From NCBI GenBank assembly GCA_022376515.1, contig WTXI01000234.1, positions 1 through 56,906 on the forward strand: a stretch of DNA of 56,906 nt, given 5' to 3'. The notes under the pieces were generated by a model. The model saw only the letters and a list, made by a program, of their open reading frames with translations. It made no database searches and had not been told where the DNA came from. The stretch comes from Lactifluus volemus (taxonomy: Eukaryota; Basidiomycota; Agaricomycetes; Russulales; Russulaceae). Each line of letters starts with the position of its first letter. The stretch's first letter is position 1. Made by a program: the position numbers and the translations under genes. Positions 28,427 to 40,952 of this stretch are shown piece by piece.

Positions 28427-31393
28427 TCAATCCGCGTCGACCTCGAACAGCCGCCCATCATCATCGCCCCCGTCCGGTTCTGTATCCGTATCCACCCACG
28501 CGTCAGCAGCCGAACCTCCATTTTCATCATCCTGTGCCTCTCCCCATATCCGAGTCCGCAATCGAACTACAGTAGTCCTTCTGATACCCGACATCAAACC
28601 ATCGTCACTCACAGAGTCCTTCTCAAACACTCTAGCTGGCGCAGCAGGGGCGCTCAATGGAACATAATTTGTTGCGGGACGAGCAGGAGCAGTGGCGAAC
28701 ACGTCGTCCTCAGGAGCACCGCCGCTGCCGCTGCCGCGGTGACGGTGATGTTGGTGTTGGTGTTGATGGTGGTGGTGAAGATGATGGTGCGCCCGTCGCA
28801 CTTCATGTAAATGCGCACTCCGTGCCCACCTCCTTGCAGAGCGCGGTACGGGTCCATTGAGCGACGTCTCGTGATGCGAGCTCGAGCGTTGCACTGGGAA
28901 TATGGGAGTTGGCGACAGGGGCGCATGACGCGCCTTTGGGGTGCGCGAGCGCGGCCCACGATGATGGGACGAGTGATGATGTTTTACCGGCGTGAGATAA
29001 AGCATCGGGGGCCTCTGCCGGAACATCCGAGTCGTGGTTGTGGTCGTAGCTTGACCCGATAATGGTGGCGGATCCATCATGGGGCGATGCGAGGTCGGGA
29101 ATGCGGGTGCGGTAGCCGGTACGGTTTCCAGCTCCCGCGCTCGTGGTTGCGCGTGAGGCACAAGTGTCGTCGGGGTATTTGAGACATTTGAGGTAGACGG
29201 TGGGTCGCTGTTTGCCCGGCGCAGTCCGGAGGGAACCCAATCGCTGCTCAGCCTCAGACTGCGTCGGCCCCATTCTCGCATAGAGTCTGCCTTGCTATTG
29301 ACGCGTGGTATATGAAACTCGCCTGGTGATCCCCGCGTGACACTGAGAAAGACGAGGACGGCAAGCAGCAGACACAGCTGTGCTATTCCCAGACGTTTCT
29401 CCAGTACGATCTGTGGCGAGGCTACTATCAACTCACGGGATTACACGGGTCGAATTTAAACGAAACGGGCAGACCTCCTCAGTAAGATAGTTCACCTGTG
29501 AGATGAGAGCACGTTGTTCAATGTCCATTTCCCGGCGGTGTCTCTCAAAGTCACTGATCGAGCGTTTGTACAGCTGGGCCTGCGCGCGTCCTAGGCCCTC
29601 AAGGCGGCCAACGTCTTCGCTCAGACGCCGGAGCATCGCTCGCATGGTGCTCGTCTGTTCTTCGACATAGCGTGCGTAGAGTGTCGTATTTGCCTCCAGC
29701 GCGCTGAGGCGGTTCATGATTGTGCGATAGATAGACTCACCAGTATGTACTGTGGCTGGCGATGGAGAGGGCAGGGGGCTGACTATAGGATGTGAGTTGG
29801 ACGCTTGCATGAGAGAAGCGGAGGAGTTTGTAGTGAGAAGTGAATGAGAAGACGAGCGTGATGCAGTTACGATAGCTCCAGAGATGTTCACCGGCCGGGA
29901 TGATATTGGTACAGATGATGGTGGGGAAGAAGACTCGTTGCTTGAAAACATGTGAGATCGTACAGTGGAATCATTCATGTGCTGAGTAGAATCTGAGGGT
30001 GGGAGAGAAGAGGCGGACGAAGAGGTAGTAATGGTCGAAGAATCAGGACTACTTAGCGCAAGCTGAGCATGTGATGAAGGTTCAGCCCGAGCAATGTCCG
30101 TGCTGTGTCGGAAGGAGCCTTCTACGGATTCAGGCGATAGCGACGTTTCGGTCGTCTGCTGAGACTGGAAGTCCGAAACCGGCTCATCGGAAGGCGTACT
30201 AATGGTTAGAATGTCTTGAGGCTCGGCAGAAGCGTCCACGATGGGCTGCTGTTCAGATTCTTGGAGGAAGTCGGGATGAATGACGGGCGCGTGAGCGATC
30301 TGGTCTTGCTGCCGCGCCCTGCTCTCTTCCTCCCAGGTATCCCACTTCCATTGTTCGAGATGGGTGAGGCCATAGACGCGAAGGAGGGAGATGGGACAGT
30401 AATACTCGTTTGAGTAATGCGAATGAAAGTCGATGCGGATGTAGCGATAAAAGTCACGAATAGACGTCGGCGGGTGGAACGACTGCGAAAAGGAGGAGAG
30501 TTACAGCAAAACAGGGTTTTTTTTTTTGCCAAAGGAAGGATACGAAAACTCACCTGTACTCCACGCACGTTCTTACCGACGTACGTCCCGACGACGGTCC
30601 AACCCTCCGCATCGGTAGCGTCAACGTACGTCTTGGAAACGCTAACCGTAAACTCTTTGAACACGCCGCTGAAAAACTCGAAATTGGCCAGCTGCACCGT
30701 GTCTATCCGAATATCGTCGCACAACTCGACCACCACGAATTGCGGCTGCTCCGCCGTCGAGCATGGCGAGAGCATGTACCGGTCCCGCTTGGAGGACAAA
30801 ATGTTGGAGGCGGATTTGGCGGCCGCGTGCGCGGTGTGGACGCGGGCTGAACAGTCCATAGACGCATAGTTGAATCGGTCCGTCAATGGAACGCGGAAGT
30901 GAGGTGAGGCAGAAGTCGGAGGGGTGTCTGCGGCCGCGGCTACGGCTGCAGAAGAGACGGATGTATTTGCGTCCGCAGTCGTATCTGGGGTGTCTGCGAC
31001 GTGGACGTCGACATCGGCGGCGACGGTGGCCGAGACGGGAGCGTGAGGTTCAGCGAGACTTTCGGCTGAAAGGCGAGTTGGCGATACACCGCTGACGTTG
31101 GGATGCACTGGTACGTTGTTGTTCTTCTGACCGCCGCTCTCCCTGAAACGCTTAGCTTTCCAATCTTCGAAAGATAGGAAGAGGTCGTCGTCTACGGGTT
31201 CTAACGGGGTGAGAGGTTTGAGGCAGCAGACGGGCTCCTCTGACGGTTTGGGAGCAAGAGCGGCAATAGCGTGGAAGGGGTCATACGAGGACTGAGCGGC
31301 TGGTGATCGGTTGCCAGAACTTGTCAGCACGGTCGATGCGAAGAATAAAGGAAGTAGCCAAGCGGGGGGCCATGACAAGGAACCAAGAAACAT
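28427..31393 (-). CDS. SUN-domain protein of the SLP1 type, intact
   Basis: The ATG at 31393 begins a signal peptide (MFLGSLSWPPAWLLPLFFAS). Upstream frame to 31444 would need GTG. Exons are 31393-30554, 30482-29445 and 28427-29377, and the 942 aa frame is continuous. The second intron (GTAATC...CACAG, 67 bp) is the less certain one. Residues about 190-325 form the SUN domain, ending with the SLP1 hallmark YYCPISLLRVYG. A Ser/Thr-rich region, a coiled coil (NRLSALEANTTLYARYVEEQ) and a membrane segment (LCLLLAVLVFLSV) near residue 630 follow. The 300-residue C-terminal part is low-complexity and His-rich. In yeast, Slp1 is an ER membrane glycoprotein. A similar endomembrane role is inferred here. 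Partial copies of this gene litter the window. Confidence 0.85.
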
Positions 31394-31719
31394 TGGTTGT
31401 AAGCTGGCGCGACGCAACGGCGGCGAAGCCTGGCACAACCACACGCACTCACACAGCCCTGCGGATCACAAGACGGAGAAATCGACCGGGTCCGACACAC
31501 GTTTCCATTCATTGCCACGTCAGACCATCAACTCTTACGATATGCGACAGATAAAATATATATTAGAAAAGGGCAGTCGTGTTGATGAAGAGTAGAACTT
31601 TATAATAACTCAGACATAAGGACGTAATTGGCAAGACAAAATGGTGTGCATTTGCAGACGACTTTCTTTACCACCTACAACGTCACAGCCCGAGCTTCGT
31701 TAAGGTATGTTGGGGAAGG
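31394..31719. other. Intergenic: SUN promoter and V-ATPase 3' region
   Basis: Both flanking genes run on the minus strand, so this short gap must hold the V-ATPase terminator and the SUN promoter. No unambiguous signal is visible. Confidence 0.4.
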
Positions 31720-32690
31720 TCATGTGCACTTGTAGACGAGATTAGAGACGAGTTGTGATAAGAAAATAGTGGCAGCCTTACAGATGCACCAGCTGCGGCC
31801 GTGTTCATGATGAGAGCAACGATGAGGCCTGAAAATACAACATCACGAAGACAGTCAATGCACAGGGTTGCTGGACATACCATACAAGCCCAAGACCTCG
31901 GCAAAAATGAGGATGAGAATCTTGGTTACGTCAGAATATGGACGAGACTGAGGGATGGATGGTCAACACACCATTCCAACGAATAGCCTCGGTTGCTGCG
32001 CAGTTCCCCGAACACCAGCGTCACCTACGATGCCGATGGCGAAGCCAGCAGCAAGACCGGAAAGGCCGACGGAGAGACCCGCGCCAAGCTGGACAAAGCC
32101 GGTGTACAAAGGCATGTGCGGAGAGACTGGTAACTCAAAGTTAGGTTGGAGAGACTGGAACTATTAAAAACGTACGGTTTCCAGAAATGAGAACGGAGAC
32201 AACGAGGCCGTAAATCTTCATACGGTACGATTAGAAAGTATTCCCGAGCGAGAAATGTTGCTTCAGTACTCACGGCGATGATACCAGCCATGATGACAGG
32301 AACGACGTTTTTCATCATGAGATCTGGTCGTAGTACAGCCATAGCTGATATGCCAACACCAGATTTTGCGGTTCCATAGCTATAGGACAAGGGAAAAAGT
32401 TCGTAAGTTGGACGTTTGCCGTACGAAGAAAGTGGTGCAATCGAGAAGACGAATTTCCAGGGCTAAAGGCCTAAGGATAAAGACGAAATGACTTGCCTTG
32501 CCCCAATACCTGAGAAGTGGTGTTAAGAGATTAGTGGAACAGATTACAGCGTGACAAGGACGTACATGTAAACACGATGGCGCAGGTACAACCCTACCAA
32601 TTGTATGAGACCCGATGACTTGAATAGGACAATTTGAAATCTCACCATAGCGCCAAAGAAAGGAGCGTAAACAGGGCAAAGGTCAGACAT
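31720..32690 (-). CDS. VMA3: V-type ATPase proteolipid subunit c
   Basis: Nine exons encode 160 aa: 32690-32646, 32593-32566, 32509-32497, 32379-32274, 32215-32176, 32126-31972, 31920-31881, 31828-31782 and 31728-31720. All junctions keep phase, and 160 aa is the usual family length. The start [16 protein letters not shown], the glycine-rich helices ([18 protein letters not shown]) and the proton-carrying Glu in [12 protein letters not shown] are all present. The protein forms the rotating c-ring of the vacuolar proton pump. The third intron starts with GC (AG|GCAAGT at 32496) instead of GT. Exon 3 is only 13 nt. Single-copy housekeeping gene by appearance. Confidence 0.93.
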
Positions 32691-32823
32691 GATTGTGGGA
32701 CTAAAGAAAGAGACTCTGCTTGCTTGTCAACAACGGTGCTGCGACTCACCCAAACCCGGCCTCTGAGTTCTCGCAGCATCGGTAATTCCCATGTCGGACT
32801 TTGAATATCGTGGCTGCTGCACG
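32691..32823. other. V-ATPase 5' flank with a short duplicated segment
   Basis: The sequence around 32771-32806 (ATCGGTAATTCCCATGTCGG) recurs at 49137 upstream of the conserved hypothetical gene fragment. It then joins a SUN fragment. Confidence 0.4.
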
Positions 32824-33345
32824 TGATACCATAATACTCGGACTGAACCCTCGTCGCATGTCCCCGATGCCTTATTTCACGCCGGTACGACATCATCATC
32901 ACTCGTACCATCATTGTAGGCCGCGCTCGCGTACCCCGCATGCACTTCATGCTTCCCCTGTCGCCAACTAGTGCAGCGTTCGAGCTCGCATCATGGGACG
33001 TCGCTCAATGGACCTGTACCGCGCTCAACAAGGAGGCGGGCACGCAGTGCGCACCTGCATGAATTGCACCGAGCGCACCACCATCTTCAGCGTTGGCACC
33101 ACCACCATCGCCGTGGCGGCGGTGCTGAGGATGACGTGGTAGGGCTTTTGAGAAGGACTCTCTGAGTGGATAAGGGTCTGATGTATCGTATGTGTGGTAT
33201 CAGAAGGACTACTCTAGTTCGGATGCGGACTCAGAGATGGGGAGAGGCAAAGGATGGTGAAAATGGCCGCTGATGCGTGGGTGGATACAGATACAGAACC
33301 GGACGGGGGCATTGATGATTGGCTGTTCCAGGTCGACGCGAATTG
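32824..33345 (+). pseudogene. SUN-gene 3' fragment
   Basis: The plus-strand copy runs from ACCCTCGTCGCATGTCC to the terminal stop at about 33345. It retains ATGGACCTGTACCGCGCTCA (about 33008), the His/Gly-rich part and the VDTDTEPDG tip. Small deletions and stops break the frame. It lies only about 130 bp upstream of the V-ATPase start codon. Confidence 0.78.
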
Positions 33346-34671
33346 AGTTACGAGGTACTTCTTCAAAAGAGTGTGTTCTATGCATGGGTCTGACTTTAAA
33401 TTGTTTTTTAGAACTACTATATGAGACATCGGTCGACAGCCTCAAACATACCGAAGACGTCTGGCTGAGGCCACTGTCCCCGGTGCATTCTCGCTCACCT
33501 CTCAAGAGTTTGCCATCGGTTGGCAATCCGTACTGCGACATCGAGTCGCTTCTGGTTCTCGAACCTCTCAAGCATTTTGTCACACCTCTCCCTTCCGCGT
33601 TAGCATCAAAAAAGCGAAATTATAGGTGGCTTCCCTTCCAAAAAAGGACGACTGATTCGTCACCGTAAACTATAACACAATCGATTTTGTGCCCAACGAT
33701 ACTTGACGTACATCGCATCGCCCCTCACTCCATTTATTTCCTCCCTTGTTACATCTTACTAGTACACAGCTTACTGCGCTCCTTGAAGTTACGTGTTTGT
33801 TGCCTGCCAACGCATGGTGTTCCAGCGAGCGCTGTGAGCCACTGGCAACGTCATCGGCGTCATTTCTAGTGATCCAATGGAATCGGCAAAAATTTTCTTC
33901 AAGTTGTCGAAACGTAAAACACCATGGGCGGTGTCCGTGTCGTGAACCTACGCCTGAAGGCGCACGGGTGAGTTCGAATGGGGAAAAGAGTGGCTAGTGC
34001 TCGCTTGTCTATACAGCGTGATTTGGGAGCCTTTTACAGTAAGAATATCTCAGACCTCTAATTACTTAGTGTAGTTGAGCATATGCTGTAGTACAGGCGC
34101 CTGTAATGTGGCGTAATGATGCTCCATTGGCACCGTTACAGTAATGTGCCATACAAGACGCCCTCTTCGTAGTTTCAACTTCCAAGTTGAACGCGCTGCG
34201 CCGGGGATTTGGTCGTGTACGTAATACCGATGCCAACCTGTGCTACCCGCTCCGCAGTCCGGCAACCTCTCCCGGGCCTGTTACCTGAACTCACCGATGC
34301 TCTTGATTTGTTGATCAACACAATTACAATGCCGAAACTGTAGGACTTTGCTATACATGACTGACTTTGGTTTATTAATCGTTTGCCATAGTACGCGGAT
34401 CATTTCAGGGAAAGCATCAGCCTCAGACTTGGCCTTAGAAAAGAGGGACTGGGTTACTACAAAACCTAATATGAAGGCTCGGTCGGCACTTAGCAAGTTC
34501 CCTCTTCTTGAACCTGATACAGTAGGACAGATCCCATCAAGGGTCGGGATCAACTTGAAATACAATGTGTTGTCATAATCTCGCATGATCCCCATCGGGT
34601 TTAAGTCTTTTTGGACTACTTAAAGCATCCTTTGCCCGTGCGTGAATTGCCCAACAATTGACACCTCAAGA
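33346..34671. other. No gene recognised
   Basis: Short frames only. No copies of the SSP or SUN blocks were seen. The last few hundred bases should contain the promoter of the first esterase gene. Confidence 0.4.
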
Positions 34672-37112
34672 ATGAGAATGCGCTTCTTCCTGGCATCGCT
34701 GGTCGATCTCTGCGCTCTGATCTCCATCACCTTGGCATTCCCTGGATATGGTGGAGCGCCCACCGTTCAACTTGACAGTGGGACTTTTTTAGGCACGGCA
34801 TTTAACGGCACGAACGAGTTCCTTGGCATCCCATATGCTCAACCACCGTACGTAACGTCCCTTTTGGCCCTCTCCCTTGTGTTTTCTCGACTGACCTGGT
34901 TCACGTATCGTCTCGACCAACAGTGTTGGTGACCTGCGTTTCCGTCGTCCTCAAGCACTTGGTCCCTATACAGGCACATATCATGCATCTCTCTTCGGCA
35001 GTCCTTGTCCTCAACAGACGAGTCCCCCTGCAACCTTTCCAAGCGGGTTTCCCAATACGACGATACAGTATCTTCAGAGCTTGTCCGCCATAAGCCCAAT
35101 CCCGGACAGCGAAGACTGTGTGTAGACATTTCTTTCTCAAAAAGAGCCTGAGCGTTCCTCATCACACTTTGTAGGTTTAACGATCAATGTCATCGCACCT
35201 GCCAATATTGGACCCGATGCGAAACTTCCCGTGGTAGTAGTATGTACTCAACCATTGGCTTCCTATCAGTAGCGCTAACCGCCACTACCTTCTTATTAAC
35301 AAAAGTGGATGTATGGGGGTGAGATTAATGTAATTTTCTTGTAGACTTGTCGTTATACTGACTGCGTTTTGGTGCCTTGCAGGTGGATTTGAACGAGGTT
35401 CAGCGGATGTGTTTGTTTCTTCCCTCTATAAGCTTTCATTGGTTTAATAAAAGCTTTTATAGCTTGAATGGCAGCGCCATAGTTGCACGCTCGGTTGATC
35501 TGAATGAGCCTGTCATTTATGTGAGCATGAATTATCGGTGTGTACAACTTGTCCCTGTCTTGTCCGCTTGATCTTATTATGTTCTCAGAGTTTCACGTAC
35601 GCTCAAGTCGAATACTAGTACCGTTCATCTTTCTAAGAGATCTATCTTATGTCACAGTATTTGGATTTCTGGCGAGTCAAGAAGTCAAAGATGCCGGCGT
35701 AGGCAATCTTGGATTGCGTGATCGTGCGTACTTCCACCGTAATCAGACCACCAGGTCTCAACACACCACTTTTCAGAGCGCCTGGCTCTCGAGTGGGTAC
35801 AAAAGTACATTTGCGCGTTTGGTGGCGATCCCACAAAAGTGTTGATGTAAGCCCCCAGACCGTTAGTTTTCTATGTGTTTCGCTAACATCCTATTTGGTT
35901 CTTGTTAGCTGGGGTGAAAGTGCTGGGGCAATTTCGGCTGCACTTCACATGGTAACGAACAACGGGAACCCCGAAGGTCTATTCCGTGGGGCTTTCATGC
36001 AATCTGGGTCTCCTCCTTCAACCGGTGACATCACTCTTGTACGACAATAACCAGTCACCTTCATCAAGCTTCTAAAGAATATTCTCTTTAGGGTCAGCCA
36101 TTTTATGACGACCTCGTTAATAGTACTGGATGCTCCGGTTCTTCTGATACCCTTTCTTGTCTGCGCACGGTGCCATATGCGACATTGAAAGCTGCAATGG
36201 ACGCTACCCCCTCATTCCTCGGGTTTCGGGTATGTGATGTAGTTATACTGTGGGGATGACTCGGATCCGTCGTTGATCTGTGTTTGAACAGTCACTTTCT
36301 CTTGTCTGGAAACCTCGAGTGGATGGCGACTTTATATGTGATAATCCTGTAAACCTTGTTCTACAAGGCCAAGTTGCAGACATCCCGTTCATCACAGGCG
36401 ATTGTGATGATGAAGGGACCGCATTTTCCCTCTCTCCTGCCAATCTCACGTAAATATCCGACTCGGAGTATGACTACGCGAGATTCGTTGTTCTGACCTC
36501 TCTGCTTTCAGGACCACTGAAGAACTTGGCGCATACCTTACCGCATTTTATTTTCAGAACCCAAGCAGTGACGAAATAGATAATTTACTCGCGCTGTACC
36601 CCCAGAACGACACTCTGGGCTCGCCGTTCGATACTGGCGATAAGAACGCGCTCGCACCACAATTTAAGCGCATGGCTGCACTTCTCGGGGACAAGGAGTT
36701 CCAGAGCGTGCGGCGCTTCTTCCTAAGCCAGCGATCAGGAAGCCAGAAGACATATTCTTACCGTGGGTCGCATTTACAGATCATGATTCTGCCGCGCCTT
36801 GTCCCAACTTACACACCTCGTTCATGCCATATAGTTAGTAAGCGCCTGAAGAGCCTTCCATTCATCGGCGCAGCGCATGGCTCGGATCTGCTGTTCACGT
36901 ATGGTCCGGGAGAGCTGATGGACTACTTGATCCACTTTGCAACGAATTTGGACCCGAATGGAGGGTCGAGCCCTTGGTGGCCGCAGTACACTACTGAGTG
37001 TCCTGATCTAATGACGTTTCTTCCCACTTCGGGAACAAATATCACGCAAGACACGTACCGCGCTGAGGGGATCCAATTCGTTACGGAACTCTCCCGTTCC
37101 CGTCCGGTATAG
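34672..37112 (+). CDS. Secreted type-B carboxylesterase/lipase, array member 1
   Basis: ATG 34672 opens a signal peptide (MRMRFFLASLVDLCALISIT). About 14 exons give roughly 550 aa, a normal size for fungal carboxylesterases and Candida rugosa-type lipases. Landmarks in order are LGIPYAQPP, the nucleophile elbow WGESAGA (about 35911-35931), the acidic residue in ITGDCDDEGT and the catalytic His in GAAHGSD, so the Ser-Glu-His triad is complete. Every intron has GT-AG ends and all joints keep phase. Exons include 13-nt (TGGATGTATGGGG) and 8-nt (AGTTTCAC) pieces. It is the most divergent of the four paralogs. Secreted hydrolysis of ester substrates is expected; the substrate is unknown. Confidence 0.88.
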
Positions 37113-38553
37113 GAATGCGTGGTTATTGGATAAGCTGTGGGGAGTGGAACTTGTGGGGAAATGACAATATTAGGGTTTAACCTGCAAGTGAGGTTATTTA
37201 GATACATGACTAACTTAACTGCCCGCTAACGTGACGTGAAATCGAGAGTAATTGAAAGCGGTGACGAACACGCCAACTTGTCTGCCACTGGCAGTGACTG
37301 ACTGACCTCAATCTTTGGGGGGAACATACTGAGACATGATACAAAAAGGTGCCGTACAATCAGGCCAAAACACATACAGTCAGTACAGTAGGTTTCTGGT
37401 GCTGATCGATCTGATTGCGTATTAGTACAGTATGTGTTATGCGACTAGTGATACAGTAGACTTTCTCATAACGCATAAGGCTTGTCCATACTCAAACTGA
37501 CCCAAATCCTACATGTTATAATACGTATGGATTATCTGATTATGCGTTATGAGAAAGTCTACTGTATTACCTCGGTTCCGCGTGGGATTCCTGTGCTTCC
37601 GGCGGCCGGACCGGAGCGCGCGTACTAACTTAGCACGTGGCCTCAACGCTGCCCCGGCGGCTCCGCAGCCAACGGGCGCAAACGGGCGGCCGACGGTTGA
37701 GCATGTTGAGCTCTTTTTTTTTTCATCATGGAATTTGCTGCGGAATTTTCCTAGTGCTTCTCATCCTCGTTTTGGCTGCGGGAAGCTATATTTTCGACGG
37801 GATCTTGGCCTCATAGGCCATTTTAGGTACAGTCGCTGCGGTAGCTCGCATGATAACTATACATCCTCCACGCTGCACTGTCATCCCTGTCCATTCATCT
37901 GTATCTGCGATCTGCATTCGTCAGTTTGCGCCTCTTATTCTTCCCAGTTCCGCTTGGTCTCAGCTCGACAACGGGCGCACTCTCAGTCGAGCAATTTATG
38001 TGAGGTACAGCAAAGCGGGGGATTCTTGGACTTGGGTTTCCGAGACTGTACTTCATAAGGTTTTCATAGCCATGCCTTGACTCGGATTGGCCCCGAGGAA
38101 AACCAAGAAATGGGGTGTAGTTGGGTCCTGAGCGCGGAGCGCTGGGCACTCCATCACAAGCACGTTTGGACTCGGTATAGTTCTCGGCAACGTCACCTAG
38201 TCAATATGTCCTTTCACGAAAACGAAGCTTGCTTTCTGACCGACCAAAGCCCGTGCGCTCATGACTTATTGCTGCACATGACTGACGTTGGTGGAATACA
38301 TTCCTTCTTCTGCTTTCTCATCAATCTTATGCAATGCCACCGCATGTGCCAGGATGAATAATAATGACCTGCCGGCGCGACTTTGACGCCAGCCGCGTCG
38401 TTGGAAAGAATGCAGTGTTGGTAAGCGACCTTGAATTAGAAAGTCGAGAGCTGTAAGAAGATCATTTTCTGATGGTTTAATCAAATCCGAGGATCATGCG
38501 GACAGGTGATAGCTACATAAATGTCTTGCCCTCTCAGCATTTCATCAGCAAGA
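37113..38553. other. Intergenic between esterases 1 and 2
   Basis: It contains the shared 3' flank (GGTTATTGGATAAGCTGTGG), a MITE-like hairpin and segments that recur between the later genes (GGACCGGAGCGCGCG, about 37608). GATAGCTACATAAATG (about 38508) lies just before the next gene and recurs as GATAGCTACTTAAATG before esterase 3. A possible TATA-like element. Confidence 0.5.
37454..37564. mobile_element. 111 bp MITE-like hairpin with TA flanks
   Basis: It is bounded by TA dinucleotides and by a perfect inverted repeat of 27 bp including the TA (37451-37477 with 37541-37567). The terminal sequence begins CAGTAGACTTTC. Corresponding positions between esterases 2-3 and 3-4 lack it, so it is an insertion. 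A TA target and CAGT-type ends suggest a Tc1/mariner-mobilised element. Confidence 0.7.
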
Positions 38554-40952
38554 ATGGCCTCCCTCAAGTCTTCTCTTCTAGCCCTGTGCGCCGTGATGCC
38601 CTTGGTATTAGCCAACCTGGAAGTCGCTTCCCCAACTGTCACACTTGACAGTGGATCATTCATAGGCACCACATCCAACGGCATAAACAGCTTTCTTGGA
38701 ATACCATTTGCGCAACCACCGTACGTACCGTTACCTTGAGCCGACGTTCTTGGCTGACATCCCACTTGTACTACCAACAAATAGCGTCGGTGACCTACGT
38801 TTCCGTCTTCCTCAAGGGCTCGGTCCCTATACCGGGATCCATAATGCTTCCACCTTCGGCCATTCTTGCCCCCAACAGGCGTTGCCTCCGTTCAATCTAA
38901 CGGCATTACCCAAGGAGGCGGCAGATTTTATTCAGAACGTTAACTTTTCAGGAACCATTACTACGGACAGTGAAGATTGTACGGAGACCGTTCATCTCTG
39001 TCTTTTCGCAAACGTCCCTCACCGCGCTATCATGACGCAGGTTTGACGCTTAACGTGGTTGCACCCGCCGTTGCTGAGCCCGGTGCGAATCTTCCCGTCG
39101 TAGCAGTATGTCCATGTATCGTCTTTCTATGACTTTCTCTGACCACGAACACCTGGACAACAGTGGATATACGGAGGTCAGATGAGCACAAACTGCTTTT
39201 ACCCTTTTATACTTGTTGCTTAAGCGGGCGCTTGTCTCATAGGCGGTTTCGAAGTCGGCTCGACGGGCATGTTCGTTTTTCCTTCCACATTTGATTTCTT
39301 ATGGGACTCATAGATATTCATAGTTATAATGCAACTGAAATAGTATTACGCTCGATTGAACTAGGGGAGCCCATAATTTATGTGAGCATGAATTACCGGT
39401 GAGTAAACTCACCCTTTTCTTGCCTAATTGATCTCAATATGCTCTCAGGGTTTCAGGTACGCAGTTGCATGTCTCATTACATTTCTACAAGATTCACCCT
39501 GCATCGTAGCATTTGGGTTTCTGGCAAGTCAAGAAGTCAAAGATGCCGGCGTAGGCAATCTCGGGTTGCATGATCGTGCGTGCTTTCCACCCCCAACACG
39601 AGCTAGGCGATAGACAGCAAATTTACAGAGCGTACGGCGCTCTGCTGGATACAAAAATATATTTGTGCATTTGGGGGTGATCCCACGAAGGTGGCGATGT
39701 GCGTAGGTTGACTATACCACCCATTTCGCTAACCTATCCGGTGTTCGTCAGCTGGGGTCAGAGTGCCGGGGCAATTTCGGTTGCACTTCATATGGTAGCG
39801 AACGACGGGAACTCCGATGGCCTATTCCGTGCGGCTTTCATGCAATCTGGGTCACCTCTTTCAACAGGTGACATCACTCTTGTACGAGAATAACCAGTCA
39901 TCTTCATTGAGCTTCTGAGGAATGGTTTCTTAGGGCCAACCATTTTATGATGACCTCGTTAATAGTACTGGATGCTCCGGTGCTTCTGACACCCTTTCTT
40001 GTTTACGCACGGTTCCCTATGTAACATTGAAGGCTGCGATGGATAATACGCCGTCATTCTTCGATTATCAGGTATGTGATGTAATTAGAGTGTCTTGTGG
40101 GGATGATCCGAAAGTGGCAGTTACTGATAGGTCATTCGAACAGTCTCTTGCACTTACTTGGCAGCCTCGAGTAGATGGCGTATTTTTAACCCATAGTCCT
40201 CAAAAGCTCGTTCTAGATGGCAAGGTCGCGGACATACCATTCATCACAGGCGGCTGTGATGATGAAGGAACCCTGTTTTCTCTTTCTTCTCTCAATATCA
40301 CGTAAATTACTTGCTTCCTGATCAGGTTTTGTGCTGAATATGTTCACGCAGGACCAGTGCCGAACTTCACGACTACAGTTCGACAATCATTCTTCCACTT
40401 GCAAGCAGTGAAGAAGTAGATAAGCTACTAGAGTTGTACCCACAAAACGTCACCCAGGGTTCACCATTCGGCACCGGAGAACAGAATGCAATCACACCAC
40501 AATTTAAGCGCATTGCTGCGATTCTCGGCGACATTGCTTTTCAAGCACCACGGCGGTCCTTCCTTCAGCAGCGCTCTGGAAAGCAGAAGACATATTCCTA
40601 CCGTAAGTCCTGGATAGATGGGGTGTTTCTACTCTTCACTGGTCTAACTTGTCACCGCGTTCACCCTCACATAGTTAGCAAGCGTTTAAAGAACCTGCCA
40701 GTTTTTGGTTCCTTACATGGCTCGGATGTGCCGTATACGTATGGTCCAGGAGAGCTGATGGACTACTTAATCCACTTTGTGACGAATCTGGACCCGAATG
40801 GAGGGTCAAGCCCTTTGTGGCCGCAGTACACTCCTGAGTGTCCCGATCTAATGACGTTTCTTCCCACTGAGGGGACAAATATCACGAAAGACACGTACCG
40901 CGCTGAGGGGATCCAATTCATTACGGAACTCACCCGTTCCCATCTGGTATAG
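38554..40952 (+). CDS. Secreted type-B carboxylesterase/lipase, array member 2
   Basis: The signal peptide begins MASLKSSLLALCAVMPLVLA. An in-frame ATG at 38521 is an alternative start. Exons: 38554-38720, 38785-38978, 39041-39105, 39164-39176, 39243-39270, 39324-39398, 39449-39456, 39510-39575, 39629-39698, 39752-39881, 39934-40071, 40144-40301, 40352-40602 and 40675-40952, total 546 aa. The nucleophile elbow reads WGQSAGA rather than WGESAGA. The acid is in GCDDEGT and the His in SLHGSD. Exons 4 and 7 are only 13 and 8 nt. Members 2-4 are much closer to each other than to member 1, pointing to recent tandem duplication. Confidence 0.9.
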
